Below the pieces are notes generated by a model that made no database searches, had not been told where the DNA came from, and worked only from the letters and a program-made list of their open reading frames with translations. The translations under genes were made by a program, and so were the position numbers. This document shows positions 1-4,995 of a stretch of DNA of 6,771 bases, piece after piece (position 1 is the first letter of the stretch; every line of letters starts with the position of its first letter). The stretch comes from Eubacteriales bacterium (GTDB lineage Bacteria; Bacillota; Clostridia; Christensenellales; UMGS416). The stretch spans positions 1-6,771 of the forward strand of contig JAQVWW010000065.1 of the NCBI GenBank assembly GCA_028709505.1. The letters run 5' to 3'.

Positions 1-52
1 AACAGGAACCATTAGATTGGTGCGTTTGTCTGGCAAAGGTACTACCTATTGA
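1..52 (+). CDS. Possible 3' end of an upstream gene (partial)
   Basis: Frame 2 of the plus strand is open from the window edge and ends at TGA (50-52), giving a tail that reads TGTIRLVRLSGKGTTY. The only support is position: the stop lies four bases before a strong terminator hairpin (57-92), the usual arrangement at the end of a gene. Sixteen residues are too few to assign a family, and an open frame this short is expected by chance. The terminator could instead serve only the minus-strand methyltransferase. Confidence 0.22.
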   Translation, partial: TGTIRLVRLSGKGTTY

Positions 53-92
53 TAAAATGCACCGCTCTCGATTTCGGGGCGGTGCATCTTTT
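53..92. terminator. Bidirectional intrinsic terminator
   Basis: A perfect 9-bp stem, ATGCACCGC (57-65) with GCGGTGCAT (79-87), encloses a 13-nt loop. On the plus strand it is followed by CTTTT (88-92). On the minus strand it is followed by a short T run made by the AAAA at 53-56. It could end an upstream plus-strand gene and also the minus-strand methyltransferase, whose stop is about 120 bp away. Confidence 0.6.
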
Positions 93-110
93 AACGATTT
101 CAAATCTTGC

Positions 111-161
111 ACACCCTGTCATACTTCGCCGCAAGCCGTTAAGGGCGAATGTTGTCAGGTG
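111..161. other. Imperfect inverted repeat of unknown role
   Basis: TTCGCC (125-130) pairs with GGCGAA (144-149), and outside it ACACC (111-115) pairs with GGTGT (157-161), with mismatches between. It lies in the 3' untranslated stretch of the methyltransferase gene. There is no T run, so it is not an obvious terminator. It may be a transcript-stabilising fold, the end of an old insertion, or chance. Confidence 0.2.
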
Positions 162-212
162 TTTAACATTCATGCGGGCGCAGTTTCTAACAATGCTTAT
201 CGTATTTGATAT

Positions 213-959
213 CTACTTCTTTAATTCCCAGAACAGAAATATCGGAATTTTTTGCATCCAAGCAATATTTACTGTTATCGCCGCTTGCTCTTGCGTTGGA
301 ACGGGCTCATGCAGATCGGTAATCGTTAATCCGCATTTAATAAAAGCCTTAACGTAATCTTGTATTGTTCGGTGTCTCCAAGTAACTTTTACGGTTCCCG
401 ACGACAACGGAGCTTCCCATTCGGTTGGATGGTAATAATTCGATACGACAACTTTTTTGTCAATCCCTTTGTCTTGCCGCCCGATACCGGCGCTATAGTG
501 AAAACACGGATGGCACACGCTTGCGAACAGTTTTCCCGAAGGCTTTAATACCCGTGTTATTTCTTTTATCGTTCCTTCAAAATCTTCGCAATCCATCAGC
601 ATCATAGAAGCCAGAACAATATCAAAAGTATCATCGGCAATATCATATAAATCGCAACTATTCCGTACATGATAAGTAATTTTTAATTGTTCTTCCTCGG
701 CTTTAGAAACGCAATATTTGATTGCGTTTTCGGCGCAATCAACAGCGGTGACTTCCGCACCCTTTCGCGCCAATTCTCTTGAATATCCGCCTTCGCCGCA
801 ACCTAAATCCAAAACAACATTACTTGAAACGTCTCCAAGCTGCTTAAGGGTGAACGGCATGATAAAATGTATTCTGTGCGGATTTGTTTGCGCAAGTTGA
901 ATCCATTCGTTGGTCATTTCAACTTTGCCCCAGCTTTCGGTTGAGCTATCTTTCTTCAC
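213..959 (-). CDS. Class I SAM-dependent methyltransferase
   Basis: This cytoplasmic protein of 248 residues should transfer a methyl group from S-adenosylmethionine to an unknown, probably small-molecule, substrate. The SAM-binding motif I is clear at residues 49-59 (VLDLGCGEGGY). An acidic residue ends strand 2 (Asp74 in VTAVD), strand 4 is FDIVLASMMLMD (112-123), and RVLKPSGKL (136-144) is typical of the Methyltransf_11/UbiE-like group. The C-terminal third (about 150-248) has a Cys-His-Pro-Cys stretch and an aromatic-rich region that could form a substrate cap. The start is GTG (957-959), preceded on the minus strand by GGGTGGG at a plausible distance. The next in-frame ATG is Met15, before TNEWIQLAQ, and is a weaker alternative. 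Length is normal for the fold. The gene stands alone and is visibly more A+T-rich than its right-hand neighbours, which suggests recent acquisition. The enzyme fold is certain; the substrate is not known. Confidence 0.9.
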   Translation of the reverse strand: MKKDSSTESWGKVEMTNEWIQLAQTNPHRIHFIMPFTLKQLGDVSSNVVLDLGCGEGGYSRELARKGAEVTAVDCAENAIKYCVSKAEEEQLKITYHVRNSCDLYDIADDTFDIVLASMMLMDCEDFEGTIKEITRVLKPSGKLFASVCHPCFHYSAGIGRQDKGIDKKVVVSNYYHPTEWEAPLSSGTVKVTWRHRTIQDYVKAFIKCGLTITDLHEPVPTQEQAAITVNIAWMQKIPIFLFWELKK

Positions 960-997
960 AAGTCATCCCACCCAACATAAATATGTTATGCCATCTT

Positions 998-1024
998 ATT
1001 ATAAGATAATAATACCACCATCAA
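998..1024 (-). promoter_or_regulatory. Candidate promoter of the methyltransferase gene
   Basis: On the minus strand a perfect TATAAT (998-1003) lies about 40 bp upstream of the GTG start. TTGATG (1019-1024) is the best -35 candidate, but the spacer is only 15 bp, shorter than the preferred 17. The -35 element falls inside one arm of the hairpin at 1015-1048. The -10 match is strong; the assignment as a whole is tentative. Confidence 0.4.
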
Positions 1025-1048
1025 CCGAATTTTATCAATTGATGGTGG
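1015..1048. repeat. Perfect 10-bp inverted repeat with 14-nt loop
   Basis: CCACCATCAA (1015-1024) is exactly complementary to TTGATGGTGG (1039-1048). On the plus strand the stem is followed by GGGGTTTTG, a poor terminator tail. On the minus strand the left arm contains the candidate -35 element of the methyltransferase gene. It could be an operator, a weak terminator for leftover plus-strand transcription, or the end of an inserted segment that carried the methyltransferase. Confidence 0.5.
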
Positions 1049-1541
1049 GGGTTTTGTAGCTGAGCTGACTTCTTGATACAAAAAAATGATAGGTCCGGAG
1101 GGGGGTTCATTTCGAGCTATCGTTTGCGAGTTTTGTTATCGTGTAATTCCAAAAAATGGTCCGAAAACAACTGCTTGATAAAATAAACCATAGGAAACGA
1201 GTGTATCCCGAATTCTGTGTAAAGTCGAAAACCGGCACAAGACAGAGCAAGATTTGATTGGGCGGGGAAGCCGGAAAGAGCCTTTCCCGGCTTGACTGCA
1301 TCTTAGCGTAACCGTGCCCGGACTGTCAAAGGCGCCCGCGGCAGCGGGCGTATAGTTGTTGACCTGAAGTCCTGCTTGCTGCATGATTTCCTGCAGCTGC
1401 TTGCGTCTGCCGCGGTGTCCGTGCGTCTTTCCTGCACATGCTCAAATCTCCGTTCAAGTGCTTCCATCTTACACCCCCCGGAGGTTTGCACAAAATCAGG
1501 GATGGTCTCAGTGCGTGCGCTATCTTGCCAGCGCGGGCTGC
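1049..1541. other. Long stretch without a recognisable gene
   Basis: No convincing gene is visible here. It holds two stem-loops: AAGCCGGAAAG (1268-1278) against CTTTCCCGGCTT (1282-1293), with one bulged base, and a 7-bp G+C stem CGCCCGC (1333-1339) against GCGGGCG (1344-1350). Neither has a T run. On the minus strand an ATG at 1465-1467 follows a G-rich, ribosome-site-like stretch. It opens a 54-codon frame (MEALERRFEHVQERR at its start) ending at 1303. An overlapping minus frame contains LQEIMQQAGLQVNNYTP. Together they could be one small frameshifted gene, but neither resembles a family I know. The left half is A+T-richer than the right, consistent with joined fragments. Confidence 0.4.
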
Positions 1542-1856
1542 TTGGCGGACCGCATTTTCCGCGGTGATTGCAACAGTGTATACGGCTCGAAGGTTTGGCA
1601 CAGCACCAGCAAATACCGCAAGACCGTCTGGCAGTGCAACGCCCTGGCGGAGCGGTTCGACAAGGCAAAGACTCGGCTTGACGAGGTCACGAAAATCACC
1701 GAGCAGCTCAAGGCCAAGCGGTTGGAACTTGAGCGGTTCGTGCGGATACGAAAGAAGCGCGACAGCCTGTTGACAGATCTTGACGAGGCGTGTTCGGCTA
1801 CCGAGCTAACCTTCCTATTCAAAGACGGCAGCGGGGCCATGTGGACAAAAGGATGA
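1542..1856 (+). pseudogene. Large serine recombinase, C-terminal relic with internal deletions
   Basis: The frame ending at TGA (1854-1856) matches the end of a large serine recombinase, the site-specific integrase/resolvase type of many clostridial elements. From about 1542 it reads into the zinc-ribbon region: RGDC, then YGSKVWHSTSKYRK, then TVWQCN ending at 1640. In the family the first metal pair is usually CxxC; here its first cysteine is Arg. The frame then jumps directly to the C-terminal helical part (LAERFDKAKTRLDEV, about 1644-1688), skipping roughly 80-100 residues that normally separate the two. It ends with ELTFLFKDGSG, again after a shorter apparent loss following LTDLDEA. The catalytic resolvase domain and most of the recombinase domain are absent. 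Upstream codons back to 1383 do not look like recombinase. It cannot be active. Family recognition is from memory of conserved motifs; the deletion sizes are estimates. Confidence 0.75.
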
Positions 1857-1864
1857 CGGCAACA

Positions 1865-1899
1865 AACACCCGCAAGGTCCGGTGGCGTACCAGGCTGTG
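1865..1899 (+). repeat. Degenerate upstream copy of the terminator repeat
   Basis: These 35 bases match 3885-3919 at 31 of 35 positions, including the shared run CGGTGGCGTACC. The copy begins 9 bases after the recombinase relic's stop. It keeps the left arm (ACCCGCAAG) and the inner part but lacks the GCGGGTTTTTT right arm, so it should no longer terminate. It forms a direct repeat with the second copy on either side of the lipoprotein gene. Confidence 0.65.
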
Positions 1900-1924
1900 A
1901 TCATTAAGATGATATAAATCATAT

Positions 1925-1953
1925 TTACTGGATGTGCAGCCTAATGTTATTAT
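1925..1953 (+). promoter_or_regulatory. Candidate promoter of the lipoprotein gene
   Basis: TTACTG (1925-1930) and TATTAT (1948-1953) are separated by 17 bp in a locally A+T-rich stretch about 100 bp before the lipoprotein start. The -35 match is poor and other A+T-rich hexamers nearby could serve. It is supported mainly by position, as the only A+T-rich island between the recombinase relic and the gene. Confidence 0.3.
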
Positions 1954-2051
1954 ATTCTATGACGATCCACGGTTATTTTCTGCGTGTTCCCGCGATCGGG
2001 AAAGCTGCCGCTGCCTTCCCTGTCACCTACTCTATATCGAGGGTGGGTAAA

Positions 2052-3146
2052 ATGGCGAAAAAAATCATTGCGCTTATGCTATGTGCATCGCTGCTGTTGA
2101 GCAGCTGCCGGGCGGCAGGACCTCTCCCGCCCCAGGGCAACGAGCCGGAGACGCGCACGGACGAGGAGATCGCGGCGGCCGCAGCGGAGACGCGCGCAGA
2201 CATCCGGGCCATATTCCCCGACGCCGACTTCACGGTGGACCGGGCCGGGGCCGTCAGCCTGGAGTACACCGGCAAGGCGGCGCAGCTGTCGGTCACCGAC
2301 GACGCGGGTCTGACCTGGACGGTGTCCATCCCCCAAGGCGCGCTAGCCGTGCCCACGACCATCACCATGACGCCGCTGACCGATGTAAGCGACGGCAGGG
2401 GGAGCAGATCGGGCGTGCGCTTCGGGCCGGACGGGCTGACATTCCTCATGCCGGCAACGCTGACGGTGACCGGGCCGGGTGCCGATAGGGTGCTGCTGTA
2501 CGCCGACGAGGGCGGCCGCGACATGGTGCCTGCGTCCTTTGCGCCGGGAGAGGACGGGACGCTGCTGTTCCATTTCAGCACGGCCTTTGCCGACTCCTCC
2601 ACGGGCGACCCGGCGGACGATGCCGAGTTTATGAGGCAGGCCGACGAGCTGTACGGCCAGTATTACGACAAGGCCCGCAAGCTGCTGGATAAGCAGATCA
2701 AGCCGCCCAAGCCCCTCAAGCTGGATCTGAAATGCTTCGACTACAACGCACTGGAGGAAATCGAGGCCCAGATAGTCGGCGCCGTCAAGGAGGAACTCAC
2801 ATATGCCGCCGCGCTATGGATTTCCTTGGGCGCGGCCATGATGCGCGAAGACGCCGCCCGCGCGATGGATCTGCACCGGGTGATACAGGGCCTGACGCAG
2901 CGAGCGCTGCAAAAGCTGGAAATGATGATCTCGCTGGATAACCCAAAGCCGGAAACCTATTTTTACGCGGTATACTCCCTAAACGCGCACCTGGGACTCG
3001 TCGGCATAACACCGTCGCCTACGCCGGCAACCCCGATTCCGTCAAGACCGATCCTCTGGGGCAGGCAAAGGAATGGCTCAAGACCTTTGTTACAAAGACG
3101 CACGCGGCCGGAGAATACGCCTGGCGTTATCTGCTGGACGGCATAG
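2052..3146 (+). CDS. Large secreted lipoprotein of unknown function, N-terminal part of a frameshifted gene
   Basis: The chosen start is the ATG at 2052, with AGGGTGGG 6-7 bases upstream. An in-frame codon at 1932 would add 40 residues that spoil the signal peptide. From 2052 the protein begins MAKKIIALML followed by CASLLLSSC. This is a type II signal peptide with lipobox LSSC and lipidated Cys19, so the product should be anchored outside the membrane. A Pro/Glu/Ala-rich linker follows. Residues about 65-182 look like a beta-sandwich with the segment SIPQGALAVPTTITMTPL; such 'IPxGAL...TTIT' stretches occur in ZU5-like domains of bacterial surface proteins. Residues 185-310 are mostly helical and charged. 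After about residue 316 (near 3000) the frame becomes Pro/Arg-rich nonsense and stops at 3146, while the true continuation lies in another frame. I do not recognise a named family. Confidence 0.75.
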   Translation: MAKKIIALMLCASLLLSSCRAAGPLPPQGNEPETRTDEEIAAAAAETRADIRAIFPDADFTVDRAGAVSLEYTGKAAQLSVTDDAGLTWTVSIPQGALAVPTTITMTPLTDVSDGRGSRSGVRFGPDGLTFLMPATLTVTGPGADRVLLYADEGGRDMVPASFAPGEDGTLLFHFSTAFADSSTGDPADDAEFMRQADELYGQYYDKARKLLDKQIKPPKPLKLDLKCFDYNALEEIEAQIVGAVKEELTYAAALWISLGAAMMREDAARAMDLHRVIQGLTQRALQKLEMMISLDNPKPETYFYAVYSLNAHLGLVGITPSPTPATPIPSRPILWGRQRNGSRPLLQRRTRPENTPGVICWTA

Positions 3147-3838
3147 CCAAAGATCACGAATACCGCTACATCCTCACCGCTATGGTGGCGGAGCTGATGC
3201 TGCAGGGATCGGACAAAGCAGCCGGCATAGCCGCCGGCCAGCCCGAGAGTGAAGCGGGCAAGCAAAGCCGCCGCCAGCAGCTCAGCGATGCCTGCACCTT
3301 TACCATCTACTTTGAGGGTACCACAATGAACAAGCGCGACGGCGTTGCCAAATGGTCCACCTCCGGCGAGGGCAAGCTGCCTCTGCAGCAGTTCCTGGAT
3401 GATGAAACCGACGAAGCGCACAGCGGCTACGTGCTGTTCAAGGGCGAGGCCCAGGGCACCTACGACCACTATTCCTCCACCGATCCCTCCGCCGCCAAGG
3501 TGCTGCTGACCAAGGAGTTTACAACCGAAATCCACCTGGCCATGCATCTGCCCTGCTGCCTGACGGTGTGGGCCGGCGCGGCTCAGTTCGGCGCGGGCGA
3601 CCTGACCTATCAGACCGACGACCACGGCGACATCACCGTGCCCTCCGGCGACAAGTTCCTGGTCCAGCTGGCGCTGCAGGAGTACTACGATCCGCTGCTG
3701 CAGGCGGTGATGCCCGGGATGGAGCTCACGCCGGGCAAGGCGCTGGCCCAGAAGAAAATTGAAGGAAAGCACGAATACAGCACCATCGAATACACCATCT
3801 TCCTGGAGCATACGCCTGAGCTGGGCGGCGGACGATGA
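3002..3838 (+). CDS. C-terminal part of the same frameshifted lipoprotein gene
   Basis: The plus-strand frame 2 is open across 3002-3838 and makes sensible protein well before its first ATG at 3182: NTVAYAGNPDSVK at about 3008-3046, then GQAKEWLKTF and GEYAWRYLLDGI. The reading therefore continues the upstream lipoprotein, not a new gene, and no ribosome binding site precedes 3182. One missing base at about 3000-3012 restores a product of about 595 residues. The first 85 codons look helical. The remainder is beta-rich with charged turns (TIYFEGTTMNKRDG, then GYVLFKGEAQGTYDHY) and ends ELGGGR at TGA 3836-3838. A CC pair (HLPCCLTVW) is the only cysteine feature noticed. Function is unknown; it would lie outside the cell with the N-terminal part. 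A strong terminator follows 50 bp downstream. Confidence 0.72.
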   Translation, partial: RHNTVAYAGNPDSVKTDPLGQAKEWLKTFVTKTHAAGEYAWRYLLDGIAKDHEYRYILTAMVAELMLQGSDKAAGIAAGQPESEAGKQSRRQQLSDACTFTIYFEGTTMNKRDGVAKWSTSGEGKLPLQQFLDDETDEAHSGYVLFKGEAQGTYDHYSSTDPSAAKVLLTKEFTTEIHLAMHLPCCLTVWAGAAQFGAGDLTYQTDDHGDITVPSGDKFLVQLALQEYYDPLLQAVMPGMELTPGKALAQKKIEGKHEYSTIEYTIFLEHTPELGGGR

Positions 3839-3887
3839 TATTGTCCTGCGCTCTGGGCGTAAAATAATTTTCATCACGGTTTTGAAC

Positions 3888-3929
3888 ACCCGCAAGATTC
3901 GGTGGCGTACCGGGCTTTGCGGGTTTTTT
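3888..3929 (+). terminator. Strong intrinsic terminator of the lipoprotein gene
   Basis: ACCCGCAA (3888-3895) pairs with TTGCGGGT (3917-3924), and T runs through 3929. The loop contains a small inner hairpin, CGGT (3900-3903) with ACCG (3909-3912). It lies 50 bp after the lipoprotein stop. The same left arm and loop recur at 1865-1899 without the right arm, so this is the intact copy of a repeated terminator. Confidence 0.8.
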
Positions 3930-3937
3930 GCGTTTTA

Positions 3938-4531
3938 CTAAGGTTTTCTCCGGCCGCGTATATGCTTAAAAGGCAACGTATGGCGCGCCTCGTTGACCGG
4001 CTCGAACGTCACTTGGGTCTGGCTGTCGACCGTCAAGCCGCCTAGGATACATCTTTTTATTTCTTCGGCAGAAAAAAGTATATTCGCCATGCAATGCGGC
4101 TTCCAGGCTTGTAAGAGCCTTCTTTTTTCGCGCAGCCCGCCGTATCGTTGCCGGCACCGCCCGGCGGCAGCCGCATGACCAAGGATTGCATCCGTATCTC
4201 CAAATCGATCTCGGATACCAGCGGCGCGAGTGAGCAGTACTCGCCCTCTTGGAAACGATTGCGGCACACCCACACATACTGCCGGTATCGTTTGTCGCTT
4301 GAGTGATGGACAGGCCTTTATCCGCAAAACCCCGCACAACTCCCAGTCCGGCCGTAAGCCAATGCGTCTTGTAAAATACTCGCGTTGGGCCTGGTAGCTC
4401 TCCTGTTGTTCCAGATGGGAAGTGGGATACCCCCGCGTATGCCGCAACGCGGCGCCGGGGCTGATTGGACGATACAGAAGCGTTCATCGTCTTGTCGCCG
4501 CGAGCTTGGTTCTCTTGCGTACTCTTGGCAC
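3938..4531 (-). pseudogene. Second large serine recombinase, frameshifted and internally deleted relic
   Basis: Read from right to left the relic changes frame repeatedly. GTG (4529-4531) starts MPRVRKRTKLAATRR, a typical clostridial large serine recombinase beginning, behind an AGGAGG site. Another frame then gives RRRVAAYAGVS (about 4457-4425), where the family has YARVS with the catalytic serine. After one extra base (4424) comes TSHLEQQESYQAQREYF up to RPDWELCGV (4423-4328). A lost base then leads to ADKGLS. A third frame follows with SSDKRYRQYVWVCRNR and EGEYC, a zinc ribbon normally several hundred residues further on. The C-terminal end, IKRCILGGLTVDSQTQV, stops at 3938-3940. Most of the resolvase and recombinase domains are missing, and the usual Arg before the catalytic region is Gly. 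It cannot make a working enzyme. Its zinc ribbon differs from that of the relic at 1542-1856, so these are two different recombinases in opposite orientations. Confidence 0.75.
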
Positions 4532-4537
4532 GTAATT

Positions 4538-4543
4538 CCTCCT
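4538..4543 (-). promoter_or_regulatory. AGGAGG ribosome binding site of the minus-strand recombinase relic
   Basis: CCTCCT on the plus strand reads AGGAGG on the minus strand, 6 bases before the GTG at 4529-4531. It fixes the ancestral start at GTG. The in-frame-looking ATG at 4485-4487 has no such site, and a TGA from the GTG frame overlaps it. The site has survived although the gene behind it is broken. Confidence 0.6.
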
Positions 4544-4585
4544 CACTTACTTCGAGCGCCGCGAAGAGCGGCTTGAAGCGCCTGA

Positions 4586-4753
4586 GCAACTCCGGCCCTC
4601 ATACAAGCCGGCGTGGACGATGCCGCGATTGCGGAGGCAATGGGCCACAGTAGCGCAGCTTTTACGCGCAAGCAATATCAGGATGTATATGATAGCGGGC
4701 GCAGACAAGTTGCCGCCGTATCGGCTGATATTTTGCAAAGGCTGTCAGAATAG
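4586..4753 (+). pseudogene. Tyrosine recombinase (integrase), C-terminal relic
   Basis: Plus-strand frame 2 between a TGA (4583-4585) and TAG (4751-4753) has no usable start but reads as the end of a phage/ICE-type tyrosine integrase: LIQAGVDDAAIAEAMGHSS, then AFTRKQYQDVYDSGRRQVAA and SADILQRLSE. In the family this segment carries the 'xGH' box (here MGHSS, about 4640-4654) and the catalytic tyrosine (Tyr at 4676-4678 in RKQYQDVY). Both are present. The preceding HxLRHTFA box is not recognisable, and the frame is closed just before it. Only about the last 55 residues remain of a protein normally 300-400 long. The stop lies 90 bp from the 3' end of the tRNA-Ser gene and points toward it, the usual place for an integrase of a tRNA-integrating element. 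The identification is strong for such a short piece; the element itself is gone or lies elsewhere. Confidence 0.72.
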
Positions 4754-4803
4754 CCTCTGGCGCAAATTCGCGAAAATGGGGTATTTCGTGGGGTGCAGAA
4801 AAT

Positions 4804-4841
4804 AAAAAAGGCCCAAAACCCTAGGTTTTAAGCCATTTTTT
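4804..4841. terminator. Bidirectional terminator after tRNA-Ser
   Basis: GGC (4810-4812) pairs with GCC (4832-4834) and AAAACC (4815-4820) with GGTTTT (4824-4829), with a two-base internal mismatch and a small loop. A six-A run at 4804-4809 gives TTTTTT on the minus strand for the tRNA transcript. TTTTTT at 4836-4841 serves the plus strand. It lies immediately beyond the encoded CCA end of the tRNA. Confidence 0.75.
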
Positions 4842-4842
4842 G

Positions 4843-4933
4843 TGGCGGAGAGTTAGGGATTTGAACCCTAGGTACGGGAAATCCGTACACATGATTTCCA
4901 ATCATGCTCCTTCGGCCGCTCGGACAACTCTCC
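4843..4933 (-). tRNA. tRNA-Ser (anticodon GGA)
   Basis: The minus strand folds into a complete class II tRNA. The acceptor stem is GGAGAGT (4927-4933) with ACTCTCC (4847-4853), followed by discriminator G and an encoded CCA (4843-4845). The anticodon stem CATGA/TCATG encloses TTGGAAA, giving anticodon GGA (4897-4899), which reads UCC and UCU serine codons. A long variable arm (GTACGG with CCGTAC) is the serine hallmark. The T arm is TAGGG-TTCAAAT-CCCTA. All stems are intact. The 3' end faces the integrase relic, so this gene is a likely former integration site that was kept functional. Confidence 0.96.
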
Positions 4934-4951
4934 TCGCGTCACAGCATGTCT

Positions 4952-4980
4952 ATTATATGCAGCGTCCCCCGGTTCGTCAA
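4952..4980 (-). promoter_or_regulatory. Promoter of tRNA-Ser
   Basis: On the minus strand TTGACG (4975-4980) and a perfect TATAAT (4952-4957) are separated by exactly 17 bp. Transcription would start near 4945, about 12 bases before the mature tRNA end at 4933. This is close to the vegetative sigma factor consensus, as expected for a stable RNA gene. The -35 element begins 15 bp after the htrA stop. Confidence 0.85.
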
Positions 4981-4995
4981 GCCATTATTTTACCG

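Noticed and set aside
1107..1384. Minus-strand open frames of 64 and 82 codons.
   Set aside because: They have no ribosome site at their starts and no recognisable motif, and they cross the stem-loops and the composition change. They are treated as part of a region without an identified gene.
1932..2051. A 40-residue N-terminal extension of the lipoprotein from an ATG at 1932.
   Set aside because: It would place the signal peptide internally, has no ribosome site, and overlaps the promoter-like A+T-rich stretch. The ATG at 2052 has AGGGTGGG at a proper distance and starts a textbook lipoprotein signal.
2027..2602. Long minus-strand open frames opposite the lipoprotein gene, and similar ones opposite htrA and GNAT.
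   Set aside because: They are by-products of G+C-rich coding on the other strand: low-complexity Arg/Ala/Pro/Ser sequences with no start signals or family motifs.
2990..3015. Programmed -1 ribosomal frameshift in the lipoprotein gene.
   Set aside because: I see no slippery heptamer and no clear downstream pseudoknot in the overlap, so a simple mutation or assembly error is more likely.
3182..3838. A separate 218-residue gene starting at ATG 3182.
   Set aside because: The same frame is open and protein-like well upstream of 3182, no ribosome site precedes the ATG, and it continues the upstream lipoprotein after a one-base shift.
3885..3929. T-box riboswitch: the terminator loop contains GGTGGCGTACCG, resembling the T-box core GGTGGNACCGCG.
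   Set aside because: There are two extra bases between GTGG and ACC, no Stem I or specifier loop upstream, and no amino-acid-related gene downstream. The element follows a lipoprotein stop codon and fits an ordinary terminator with a mini-hairpin.
4488..4589. Minus-strand in-frame extension (LLRRFKPLFAALEVSEEELRA) upstream of the recombinase relic as part of that protein.
   Set aside because: The AGGAGG and GTG at 4529-4543 lie inside it in a different frame and give the family-typical MPRVRK start. The extension may be the tail of another lost gene or a chance frame.
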